From Noviherbaspirillum sp. Root189 (GTDB lineage Bacteria > Pseudomonadota > Gammaproteobacteria > Burkholderiales > Burkholderiaceae_D), in NCBI RefSeq assembly GCF_001428545.1, contig NZ_LMHZ01000046.1, forward strand, positions 1-32,179: a stretch of 32,179 bases of DNA, read 5' to 3'. Each line of letters opens with the position of its first letter. Positions within the stretch are counted from its first letter, which is position 1. The notes beneath the pieces are model-generated. The model was not told the origin of the DNA and made no database searches. It saw nothing but the letters and a program-made list of their open reading frames with translations. This document shows positions 16,208 through 24,181 of the stretch, in pieces. A program made the position numbers and the translations under genes.

Positions 16208-17113
16208 ATGAAGAAAGCGCATGGTTACTGCCGAATTTCACTCGGCATCGCACAAGTGATGATAGCGACAGTAGCAATCGACGCATCTGCTGGAGAGACA
16301 TTAGGCCGCATTGAGCGCTCGGGCAAGGTAGTGCTTGGTGTAAGGACTGATTCTGTCCCATTTTCTTACACAGACGCATCCGGTAAGCCGATTGGATACT
16401 CGATGGATTTGTGTACCAAACTGGTGGAAGCCATCAAGGCAAAGGTCAAGCAGCCGGACCTTAAGACAGAGTTCCTGATCGTCACGCCATCGTCGCGATT
16501 TTCAGCCATAGTCGACGGCAAAGCCGACCTGGATTGTGGTCCCACCACCAATACCGCAGAGCGACGTAAGCTGGTAAGTTTCACCATCCCGCATTTTGTT
16601 GCAACAGCCCGAATGATTGTTCGTACTGATTCAGGAATAAAGAACTGGTCTGATCTGCGGGATAAAACCATCGTGACGACCAAGGGGACGACGAATGCGA
16701 CCTCGATCATGGAGCGCAACAATGCACGTGCGCTCAACCTAAAGCTGGTAGAAGCAGATAGCGATAGCGAAGCGTTCCAAAAGCTTGAGAAGAGATTAGC
16801 AGACGCCTTTGCGATGGACGACGTCCTTTTATATGGGCTGAAGGCTAACTCCGCAACGCCACAAAGTTATGACGTTGTAGGCGACGCTTTGACAGTTGAA
16901 CCGTATGCCATCATGTTTTCTAAGAGTGATCGTGAACTTCAGTTGTTGGTAGACAAGGAAATGGCGAGCATTATCAGTTCTGGCGATATTTACGGGCTTT
17001 ATGAAAAGTGGTTTACAAAACCCATTCCACCTCGGAACGTCAATCTGACCATGCCAATGCATCCTCTGCTCCGCTCATCATTTCGGTTTCCGTCAATCGG
17101 AGTAGGTGATTGA
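16208..17113 (+). CDS. Glutamate/aspartate-type ABC substrate-binding protein (GltI family)
   Basis: This 301-residue periplasmic binding protein has an N-terminal hydrophobic signal ending around VAIDASA. The mature part contains RIERSGKVVLGVRTDSVPFSYTDASGKPIGYSMDLC and DLDCGPTTNTAERRKLVSFTIPHFVATARMIV, the canonical amino-acid SBP_bac_3 motifs, and resembles GltI. The start is the ATG at 16208. It lies 102 bp after the Liv-type protein on the same strand and ends before a strong terminator. As with its neighbour, no permease or ATPase is present. Confidence 0.88.
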   Translation: MKKAHGYCRISLGIAQVMIATVAIDASAGETLGRIERSGKVVLGVRTDSVPFSYTDASGKPIGYSMDLCTKLVEAIKAKVKQPDLKTEFLIVTPSSRFSAIVDGKADLDCGPTTNTAERRKLVSFTIPHFVATARMIVRTDSGIKNWSDLRDKTIVTTKGTTNATSIMERNNARALNLKLVEADSDSEAFQKLEKRLADAFAMDDVLLYGLKANSATPQSYDVVGDALTVEPYAIMFSKSDRELQLLVDKEMASIISSGDIYGLYEKWFTKPIPPRNVNLTMPMHPLLRSSFRFPSIGVGD

Positions 17114-17224
17114 CGTGCGGCTAGCTTATCGCTAAGCCGTGTCTGCAACGCGGGTGTGCGCTACGGACTAGCGGCGTATTTATTGCTCGCACTTAACGAA
17201 TGTCTCCACTCCTCCTGGAGTTTA

Positions 17225-17250
17225 GGCCGGCATCGCGCCGGCCTTTTTTT
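17225..17250 (+). terminator. Rho-independent terminator
   Basis: A 7-bp perfect GC stem GGCCGGC/GCCGGCC with a 5-base loop is directly followed by seven T residues. It should end transcription of the two binding-protein genes. Confidence 0.9.
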
Positions 17251-17280
17251 CTTGGCACGACTGTGATACAGCAAGCCAGC

Positions 17281-17316
17281 TTTTAGCTCACCATATATTT
17301 TTAGCTCACCATATAT
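17281..17316 (+). repeat. Perfect tandem duplication of an 18-bp unit upstream of the RidA gene
   Basis: TTTTAGCTCACCATATAT occurs twice back to back, ending 15 bp before the RidA start. Each unit contains AGCTCACC, the reverse of the GGTGAGCT half of the origin iterons further right. It may be an operator pair or a recent slippage duplication. Confidence 0.8.
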
Positions 17317-17331
17317 TAACGGACATCAACC

Positions 17332-17694
17332 ATGAATCAACTGCAGCGATCCCATGTCGGTCCCCGGCTATCTGAGGTTGCCCACTATGAAGGCGTTTTG
17401 TATCTCGCCGGCCAGGTTACTAATGATACTAAACAAGATATAACAGGACAGACAGCCGAAGTGCTTACAATGATCGATACCTTGCTAGAAGAGCACGGTA
17501 GCGATAAAACACGAATCTTGTCATGCATGATTTACCTTGCAGATATGAGCATGTTCAAACAAATGAACGCAGTGTGGGATGCGTGGGTAGTGCCAGGCGC
17601 TACGCCACCTCGGGCAACCGTCGAAGCAAAGTTGGCGTCACCACAAAATCTAATCGAGATCGTAATTACAGCAGCAGTAAAGCAAACTACATGA
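17332..17694 (+). CDS. RidA (YjgF/YER057c) family protein
   Basis: RidA proteins hydrolyse reactive enamine/imine intermediates released by amino-acid-degrading enzymes. This 120-residue protein has the core GVLYLAGQV, the middle helices and PPRATVEAKL with the key Arg94, followed by LIEIVITA. The N-terminal pocket segment differs from archetypal RidA, so it is probably a paralogue with its own substrate range. It stands alone after a terminator. An imine deaminase is a natural partner for the dehydrogenase and cyclodeaminase-like enzymes at 9.6-11.8 kb. Confidence 0.85.
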   Translation: MNQLQRSHVGPRLSEVAHYEGVLYLAGQVTNDTKQDITGQTAEVLTMIDTLLEEHGSDKTRILSCMIYLADMSMFKQMNAVWDAWVVPGATPPRATVEAKLASPQNLIEIVITAAVKQTT

Positions 17695-17759
17695 CTGGAT
17701 TCCAGTTCCTAAAATGATGTCTCCACCTTGCCTATTAGACGAGCGAATCGGAAATCGTT

Positions 17760-18152
17760 ATGCAAACGAGTAAACATCGACGCCGCGAGATCATCTTATG
17801 GTTCCTTGCAGAGCCCGCAGACGTCAATTTTGGAGGCAAGGTACACGGTGGCGCAGTAATGAAGTAGATTGATCAGGCCGGATATACGTGCGCGGCAGGT
17901 TGGAGCGGTTAATACTGCGTAACGGTGTATGCAGGAGGTATCCGTTTCTTTAAGCCGATATTCATTGGCCAGATTGTGAAGGTCAGCGCTATGACAATCC
18001 ATACGGGTACGTCGAGCATGAATGTCAAAGTAGAAATAGCAGCTATTGACCCGAATACGGGGGATCGAAAGATCACAACGCTGCATGATAGTCTCCGTAG
18101 CCGTTGCCGGTGAAGAGGAAAGAAAATCTGTATCTACCCGACGGAAGTGTTA
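17760..18152 (+). pseudogene. Decayed acyl-CoA thioesterase (hotdog fold)
   Basis: The reading frame from the ATG at 17760 is recognisable as a YciA-like acyl-CoA thioesterase: REIILWFLAEPADVNFGGKVHGGAVMK, IDQAGYTCAAGWSG and GGIRFFKPIFIGQIVKVSA. Two in-frame stops interrupt it: TAG after AVMK, where a Trp codon is expected, and TAA after GWSG. A frameshift near 18081 moves the tail into another frame (CMIVSVAVAGEEERKSV). It is clearly non-functional. Its last 50 bp recur at 9273-9324. Confidence 0.88.
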
Positions 18153-18157
18153 GAAGA
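18106..18157 (+). repeat. 52-bp imperfect direct repeat, right copy
   Basis: This is the partner of 9273-9324 (44 of 52 identical). It covers the end of the decayed thioesterase gene and a few bases beyond. Confidence 0.7.
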
Positions 18158-18730
18158 CCGACGCTCCCTCCAATGCCTGAGCTGTTATTGTTACCATTCG
18201 ACTGCCCTCCCCGGCCCTTCCGCTGATGTTGTGTTCGCCCCCCTACTTCGCCGGTCAGCATACGCCTTGAGGCCGAGAAGGCCTCCCCTCTGGTCACTAC
18301 GTCCTTTCCTGCCGCTGGTACACGCTCCAAAGCTGAAACAGACATCCGACGTACCTGTGGGCATCGTTGCTTCGCGCGAAAACGCCATATTCATATATAT
18401 AAGTAGGTTTGGCCGCAATTTCCGTTTTCATCTTCCGTAGGCATGCCCATAGTTACCTGGTGGATCCACGTCTGGCACAAGTAATTGCGGTTCGCTCCCA
18501 CTGTTGCGTCGGCGACCTATTCGATAATGATGGCAGTTGTCCAACAAATCGTTGCCATGGGGGCAACTTACCGCCCAATTCAGGTGGGGTGCGACGCGGT
18601 GATCAATATGGCATACCAGAGGAGTCATGAAATAATGACGTTTAATTTCCAATCTGACATCTCATTCTGCTTATCCATTGACTGGCATGCATTATTGCGC
18701 TTTTACATTTATTGGGAGATTTATGGCGAA
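18158..18730. other. Non-coding stretch between thioesterase remnant and origin
   Basis: In these 573 bp several short open frames exist on both strands, but none has a recognisable product, a good ribosome-binding site or family-like composition. I see no RNA gene or repeat. It marks the edge between the catabolic block and the replication module. Confidence 0.5.
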
Positions 18731-19833
18731 GGTGAGCATTACAGGAACGCTTCACCTTTCGTCGCTTGCTTCCATAGCCGTCGGAATGTGGCCTATAGCT
18801 CATTGCCCAAGAGCAGATTATGAGAGTGAGCTCTACGGGAACAACTCACCTTCTTTTTACGGTGAGTTCTACAGGAACACTCGGAGTTGTTCTTTAACTG
18901 CCCATGTCAATCAAGAAATTTTTATAAGAATGAAGACTTGGCTGTTGGGTGTCACTGCCACCGGTGAGCCCCGCAGGAACGTAATCACCTTTTGAAAGGT
19001 GAGCTTGACGGGAACACCCTCACCTTTTGTCTAGATTTCCCTTTATAGGGCGCTCCATACTGGATATCGCTTAATGAAAGTACACACTTACTTACATCGG
19101 ATACCTGTTGACTGTGTGAAATGTCTTTTAAGGCGAGGATAAGTGCTCCTAACCTGGCTTGCTAAGGTGAGCCTTACGGGAACATGAAGCTCAGCGTTCC
19201 TGCAGAACTCACCTTAAGCCCGGGCTATGTATGCCACAAGAAGCCTCCTGCAAGCTGTTTGCTGTCCTCATGTTCCCGTACAACTCACCTTTGAGCGATG
19301 GAAGTCGAGATTTCGTTTGGAAAACAGCCTTAAGGTTTTACCCGCCGGGCGCTGCCGCACTGAATGCGTTCAACCGTCGCCGGCTAGACCGGTGCCTTGT
19401 ACGAGGTGTTCCTGTAGAGCTCACCATTCACGATGAGGAGCAACATGGCCGTGTCGCCTGCCAGCGGGGGTCTTCAGCGTGACGGAACGCGGGTTGTTAG
19501 AAGGGTGACTAGTATTGTGCGAGCTTAAGGAGCCCATGCAGTTGGCTTGTTTTCGTATTGCTCTCGCATTGAGGGTTTTTTGATAGTAAACCCTTGTAAA
19601 CCTTGTAAACCATTAAGGATCGCCGCAAACCCGCGTCCAGTAAGGGTTGTAGCTGGTTTGGGTGAGTGCATCCGTAACTCTGGTGAAGTCATACAGGAAC
19701 AGAAGTGAGTGGACTCGGTATCGTTTCCTGAATAGGTGAGTACTTTAGGGAACACGAGTGAGTGGACTCGGGAAAGGTCTCATCGTATCGGTGAGCGCCA
19801 CAGGAACAATCTATTGGTGAGTGCTACGGGAAC
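18731..19833. repeat. Iteron array, probable replication origin (oriV)
   Basis: About thirteen copies of an 18-19 bp iteron, consensus GGTGAGYNNTACRGGAAC, lie upstream of the initiator gene. Forward copies start at 18731, 18825, 18861, 18963, 18998 and 19166. Reverse copies span 19196-19213, 19272-19289 and 19408-19425. Forward copies again start at 19682, 19735 (both 19 bp), 19790 and 19816. Four of the first six are followed within 3-4 bp by an inverted TCACCTT half-site. AGTGAGTGGACTCGG also occurs twice, at 19704 and 19757, between iterons. No convincing DnaA box was seen. The gap at 19426-19681 holds an AT-richer stretch with TTGTAAACC twice. Confidence 0.9.
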
Positions 19834-19933
19834 GCAAAGGTGAAATCGATAACACATCGATCCAAACGTGAAAAAAAGGTTGATTGGAAATCACCTTACA
19901 TGCATAGTACCGATTTTCACCCCTACTCGAACC

Positions 19934-21286
19934 ATGGCGCCGAGAAGTAAAAAACCGAATGCAGTGATTCCGGTAGTTAGTGAAGAGGATAATGGTCCGG
20001 ACTCGATCGTCGAGTTTCGGAAGGCGAATGATTCAATTGGCTTACGTGTGGTAGAGGGGCAGTTTAGTCTTCTATCCCGAAAGCTCTACAACGTTTTTAT
20101 CTCGGCGGCCCAGCAACAGCAGCGCCCGGGAGTCAATGCACCTGTCGATGAACCTTCGGCCGAATCCTATTTCTGGATATCGATGCAGGATGTCGTCAAG
20201 GACACCAGGTACAACAGTAACGACTATGAGACGCTCAAGGAGCACGCGAACGAACTGCAAAACATTCGCGTCGAGGCAGAGAGCACGAAGATGTGGACAA
20301 GCGAAAGGCTTTTGTCCGGTGTGAAGATCTACAACTCCAAGGGCTTGAAAAGTAAAGGCGGGACGGTCTGGCTGGGATTTTCCTTTCCCCCTGAAGTTTT
20401 GCAGATGGTGCTGGCGCCGAGCATCTACACCAAGATGAGCTTGTGGTATCAGACGCAGTTGCGTACAGCGTCCAGCCTGGCCTTGTACGAGGTCTGTCGT
20501 CGTTACGCCTCCAGCCCTTCCCATCTTACCAACCGGGAAAAGTGGGAAAGCTGGTACTACAGGGTGACCGGGACATCGATCAACGACACCAATCTCCCGG
20601 AATACAAGTACTTTAAGCGGGATCACGTCCTGAAGTCCGTGGCAGAAATTAATGCGATCACGGATATCGAAGTGGAGCTTCTTGAATTCAGGGAGGGCCG
20701 CCGTGTAGCCGATCTGCAGTTCAAGGTGTATCTCAAAGCCCAGGCATCGTTTGAGCTGCCCTCGATCCCCATCATCAATACCAAGGTGGTGGACAGGATC
20801 ATTGCCTTTGGCATATCAAAGGACGAGGCTATTCAGATCTATACGTCATACGACGAAAACGTCGTGCTGGCGCATATCGACCTTGTCGAAAGCAGGCTCA
20901 AAAACGCCCGGGCCGCCCCGGTTGACTCCGCGGCGGCTTACTTTCGGACGGCGATAAAGAAAGGCTATGCCAACGGCAAAGTACTGGAAGTTGCTGAGGC
21001 ACCGCCAGCAGCGCCAAAGAAAAAGAAAAATCTTCGCGAGCGTTTTCTGGTTGCACGCGCCAAGGATGCGATGGTCCACTATGGCAAGCTTGTCACCGAT
21101 GAGCAGAAGAGATTTTTTACCGCTTTCTCCAAAAAGGCAGATAAAAGCATCAAGCCGTATTTGAAAAAGGGGCTGGAAATGGCGCTTGTGCGGAATGCAT
21201 TCGCTGACTGGCTCGCAACCGAACTATGGGGAGCACCGACGGATAGCCAGATCCTGGATTTTCTCGAATCTGAAGGTGGCGAGTAG
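19934..21286 (+). CDS. repA: Rep_3-family plasmid replication initiator
   Basis: This initiator should bind the iterons just upstream and open the origin. The protein (450 residues from the ATG at 19934) has the paired winged-helix organisation of Rep_3 initiators: SLLSRKLYNVFISAAQQ, then YWISMQDVVKDTRYNSNDYETLKEHANELQNI in the first half, and SSLALYEVCRRYAS with KYFKRDHVLKSVAEIN in the second. A lysine-rich C-terminal extension follows residue 340. An in-frame GTG at 19868 would add 22 residues; the ATG gives the usual charged start MAPRSKKPN, although neither has a strong ribosome-binding site. Iterons end 100 bp upstream, so autorepression is likely. Confidence 0.87.
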   Translation: MAPRSKKPNAVIPVVSEEDNGPDSIVEFRKANDSIGLRVVEGQFSLLSRKLYNVFISAAQQQQRPGVNAPVDEPSAESYFWISMQDVVKDTRYNSNDYETLKEHANELQNIRVEAESTKMWTSERLLSGVKIYNSKGLKSKGGTVWLGFSFPPEVLQMVLAPSIYTKMSLWYQTQLRTASSLALYEVCRRYASSPSHLTNREKWESWYYRVTGTSINDTNLPEYKYFKRDHVLKSVAEINAITDIEVELLEFREGRRVADLQFKVYLKAQASFELPSIPIINTKVVDRIIAFGISKDEAIQIYTSYDENVVLAHIDLVESRLKNARAAPVDSAAAYFRTAIKKGYANGKVLEVAEAPPAAPKKKKNLRERFLVARAKDAMVHYGKLVTDEQKRFFTAFSKKADKSIKPYLKKGLEMALVRNAFADWLATELWGAPTDSQILDFLESEGGE

Positions 21287-21371
21287 CAAAAATAAAGTAC
21301 CCGCACTTTCCGTAACGTTAATGGGTAATGCGTACAACCAGTACAGCCGGTCGGCACAACACAGTATGTTT

Positions 21372-21393
21372 TAATGCCGGTCCCCGGGCATTA
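21372..21393 (+). terminator. Possible terminator after the initiator gene
   Basis: A perfect 7-bp inverted repeat TAATGCC/GGCATTA with an 8-base loop lies about 85 bp after the repA stop. There is no U-run, only a C/T-rich stretch, so function is uncertain. Confidence 0.3.
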
Positions 21394-21477
21394 GTCCCCC
21401 CTTGGTCGCTGTTTTCAATCCGTTTAAAGCGTCAATATCACCTCTATCTGCCTTTTCTGAGCGCAACCAGCTTTTCG

Positions 21478-21507
21478 TTTACGTTTACAGCTTGTTAACG
21501 GTATGAT
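21478..21507 (+). promoter_or_regulatory. Candidate parAB promoter
   Basis: TTTACG (21478-21483) and TATGAT (21502-21507) are separated by 18 bp, a fair sigma-70 match. A transcript would start close to the inverted repeat at 21513. Confidence 0.45.
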
Positions 21508-21512
21508 CTGGC

Positions 21513-21553
21513 AATTCCATGCTTTGCCTAAAAAATAGGATAAGCATGGAATT
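21513..21553. promoter_or_regulatory. Inverted repeat in the parA leader, candidate operator
   Basis: Perfect 12-bp arms AATTCCATGCTT (21513-21524) and AAGCATGGAATT (21542-21553) are separated by 17 bp. They sit just downstream of the candidate -10 and end 16 bp before the parA start. ParA proteins with an N-terminal helix-turn-helix commonly repress their own operon by binding such repeats; alternatively it forms an mRNA hairpin. Confidence 0.65.
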
Positions 21554-21569
21554 CTTAAGAGAGGTAGGT

Positions 21570-22799
21570 ATGAGCGTTAAACCGTTGACACTGAAACGTA
21601 AAAAAATTGATGTTGTGAGGCTGAACAGCATCGCAGACCGAGCTGGCGGCGCGCTCACTGAACTCCGCAACATTCTGCTTGAGCCGTGGCCTCGCAAAAT
21701 GGCACCTATCGTCTCCGGCCCGCGTGTCGCAAAGCTTTCCGGTGTAACGCTCGAGAAATTGAACTACCTCGTCAAAAAAGGTGAAATCGAACCCGGCACC
21801 GTCAAAGGAAATGGTCGAAGCCGGGAGTATTCCCTCGCACAAGCGCAGGCGATTGTGCGGAAGATCGGCGGCAAAAAATATCGGTCGCCGGGTACAGGCG
21901 CGGTATCAATCAGCGTCGGAAATTTCAAAGGCGGCGTCGGCAAGACGACGAATGCGGTCGCAATCGCTCAGGGCTTCACCCTCCGTGGCTACAAGGTGCT
22001 CCTGATGGACCTTGATCCTCAGGCATCAAGTACAACAATGATGGGCTATATTCCCGACGCGGAAGTGCCTGAAGAAATGACGGTAATGCCGGCGGTATAT
22101 GGCGAGGAGACAGATCTTCGCTATGCAGTCCAGGAAACTTACTGGCATAACCTGTTTTTTATTCCAGCTTCGCCCTCTCTGTTTGGTGCAGATTTCTATC
22201 TGCCAAACAAACAGTCTCAAGATCCCAGTTTTGAGTTCTGGCGGGTGTTGGAGGTGGCCCTTGACCCGCTCCGGCAAGAGTACGACATCATCGTCATTGA
22301 TACCCCCCCTACCCTCTCATACTTGGCCATTGCGTCATTCATGGCGACTGATGGACTGGTTGTGCCGGTTCCGCCGGAAACCCTGGATTACGCGTCCAGT
22401 ACGCAGTTCTTCCGGCAGTTTGCAGAACTGTTCACGAAGATGCAGGAGATGAGGCCGATTCAAAAGGAATTTGAGTTCATCAAAATCTTCCTTTCGAAAG
22501 TCAAGGAGACGGCTTCGACGACCAACGCGGTACGCGGCTGGATTCGTCAGACCTACCCGGACATTCTCGGGACATCTGAAGTCCTGGAATCGGATGTCGT
22601 GAAAAACGCCTCGGCGCAGTTCAAGACGGTATACGACCTGAGTAATTACGAGGGTAGTGCACGTACATATAACCGCGCATTGGAAGCTTTCGATGGTTTG
22701 GTCGACGAGCTTGAAGAGGAAGTGACGGCCGTCTGGGAATCTGCGGACGAAGACACCGAAGCGAGTGAACCCAAAGAACCCACTGCCGTTCCGGAGTAA
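21570..22799 (+). CDS. parA: ParA partition ATPase (type Ia)
   Basis: This ATPase moves plasmid copies by dynamic binding to the nucleoid. The 409-residue protein has an N-terminal helix-turn-helix-like region (about 45-95, PRVAKLSGVTLEKLNYLVKKGEIEPG) and then the deviant Walker A KGGVGKTT (120-127). LMDLDPQAS and IIVIDTPPT follow. The N-terminal extension marks type Ia ParA, which also represses its own promoter; an inverted repeat lies just upstream. The start is the ATG at 21570 with GAGAGG before it; the frame is open to 21519. parB follows after 3 bp. The acidic C-terminal tail is low complexity. Confidence 0.93.
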   Translation: MSVKPLTLKRKKIDVVRLNSIADRAGGALTELRNILLEPWPRKMAPIVSGPRVAKLSGVTLEKLNYLVKKGEIEPGTVKGNGRSREYSLAQAQAIVRKIGGKKYRSPGTGAVSISVGNFKGGVGKTTNAVAIAQGFTLRGYKVLLMDLDPQASSTTMMGYIPDAEVPEEMTVMPAVYGEETDLRYAVQETYWHNLFFIPASPSLFGADFYLPNKQSQDPSFEFWRVLEVALDPLRQEYDIIVIDTPPTLSYLAIASFMATDGLVVPVPPETLDYASSTQFFRQFAELFTKMQEMRPIQKEFEFIKIFLSKVKETASTTNAVRGWIRQTYPDILGTSEVLESDVVKNASAQFKTVYDLSNYEGSARTYNRALEAFDGLVDELEEEVTAVWESADEDTEASEPKEPTAVPE

Positions 22800-22802
22800 T
22801 CA

Positions 22803-23828
22803 ATGACCGACAAAAAGCCTACTCCTGACAAACGTACCGGCCTCGGTGCGAAGCTCGAAAGCCGAACGGCCGCCCTTGGCAGTCGACTGGAACAACATCA
22901 AGGTCGTACCGCCAATTCACCACCTGTCACCATGCCCGGCCAGCTTGGCGCATTTCGTATCGAAGCCCAGCGCTGGCAGGAACGCATCAATGAGTTGGAG
23001 GAAGACCTCCGACGAGCAAAAGAGCAGGGCGGGGCGATGGAGATCAGCCTCGACGAACTGCATGAAGTGGAAGGTCGGCGTCGGCGGTTGTCAGCTGATG
23101 AATACGAAGATCTCAAAAATAACCTTTCCCATAATCCCTTGGCATCCCCCATCACCGTTCGTGTTCGCGCTGAAGGTGGATTTGAGATTGTGTCAGGTCA
23201 TAACAGGGTGCAGATTTACCGCGACCTGGGTAGAAAACAAATCAAGGCATGGCTGGCGGACGCAAGCGATGACGAAGCCGAAGATCTCGCTTTCTTTGCC
23301 AATGCCCTAGCTGCCAAGTTACCCGATTATGACAAGTACCGCGGTTACAAACGCATCATGGAAAAACATCCACATCTGGATGAGAAGGATTTATCTGAGC
23401 GTGTCGGTACTTCACTTCGGCAACTGAAACGGTTGTTGGCTTTTCAGAAGTTGCCGGAAACAGCGCATCAGCTTCTGCAAGAGCGCCCTTCACTGCTTGG
23501 TGCAACAGCCGCAGAAACCTTGGCTGATTTGAGTGTCAAGGGACGTGAAGGACAGGTGGCAGAAGCTGTACAAAAGCTTTTCAATGGAGAAATTGCTGAT
23601 GAGCGCGATGCCCTTCGCTATGCGGCGACAGCCGGCATTGAAAAGCCCGCCAAGCCGGTGCCGGTTGAACAGACTTTTAAAGTTGGAAAAACCAAGTACG
23701 CCACGCTACGTCAAGTCAGAGCGATGGTACGGGTTGATTGTGCATCTGAGGCTGAAGCTGCTGAAGTGAATGCGGCGATTGCCAAGCTGCTGGAAGACAG
23801 GGTACGGGCGTTGAAAGATGAAAAATAG
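22803..23828 (+). CDS. parB: ParB partition protein
   Basis: This 341-residue centromere-binding partner of ParA has a charged N-terminus and a short coiled coil (about 52-76). A ParB/sulfiredoxin-type nucleotide-binding domain contains PLASPITVRV and SGHNRVQIYRDLG (131-143). A helix-turn-helix follows around 195-217 (DLSERVGTSLRQLKRLLAFQKLP), with a C-terminal dimerisation part. The CTP-binding box usually reads GERRxRA; here it is SGHNRV, a variant seen in secondary-replicon ParBs. It starts 3 bp after parA. A palindrome immediately downstream (23832-23844) is a candidate binding site. Confidence 0.92.
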   Translation: MTDKKPTPDKRTGLGAKLESRTAALGSRLEQHQGRTANSPPVTMPGQLGAFRIEAQRWQERINELEEDLRRAKEQGGAMEISLDELHEVEGRRRRLSADEYEDLKNNLSHNPLASPITVRVRAEGGFEIVSGHNRVQIYRDLGRKQIKAWLADASDDEAEDLAFFANALAAKLPDYDKYRGYKRIMEKHPHLDEKDLSERVGTSLRQLKRLLAFQKLPETAHQLLQERPSLLGATAAETLADLSVKGREGQVAEAVQKLFNGEIADERDALRYAATAGIEKPAKPVPVEQTFKVGKTKYATLRQVRAMVRVDCASEAEAAEVNAAIAKLLEDRVRALKDEK

Positions 23829-23831
23829 GCT

Positions 23832-23871
23832 TGGCGACTCGCCATATCCCTATAAATCAATGACTTAGAAA
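23832..23871 (+). repeat. Composite palindrome, copy 1 (candidate parS)
   Basis: TGGCGACTCGCCA (23832-23844) is palindromic except for its central base. Nine bases later comes AAATCAATGACTTA. The same two-part element recurs at 25347 with identical spacing. Its place, 3 bp after parB, suits a centromere site. Confidence 0.6.
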
Positions 23872-23931
23872 AAACAAACTGGAGAAAACATGATGAAGCC
23901 GTAAAACAGAATGTTTTAGTGGCCGAAAAAA

Positions 23932-23961
23932 GCAAAAACCCGGTGGGGACCGGGTTTTTGC
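23932..23961. terminator. Strong hairpin terminator after parB
   Basis: A perfect 13-bp stem GCAAAAACCCGGT/ACCGGGTTTTTGC with a GGGG loop has A and T runs within the stem, so it can act in both directions. It should end the parAB transcript. Confidence 0.85.
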
Positions 23962-24181
23962 CGCAATCGGAGCACCTAGGGGAAGGAGACTCTCAATCAC
24001 TACGCAGATCAGAGTCTATCCCTAAGTTCTTCGAAGTGCAAGACGCCACAGCTATTTCTTGCACGCTTGGGGATGTTTTTGTGATTTATCACAGACGCAT
24101 CAGGGCAACGTTCGCCCGAAACTTCCCGACAGTGTGTGCCCGTAGACCTTTGCGCTCGTCCGCGAGCAGCGGAGTGATATT

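Noticed and set aside
18660-18680. DnaA box near TTATCCATT
   Set aside because: Two mismatches from TTATCCACA and isolated; not supportable.
18409-18823. Overlapping short frames in the gap before the iterons
   Set aside because: No ribosome-binding sites, no family similarity, and they run into the iteron array.
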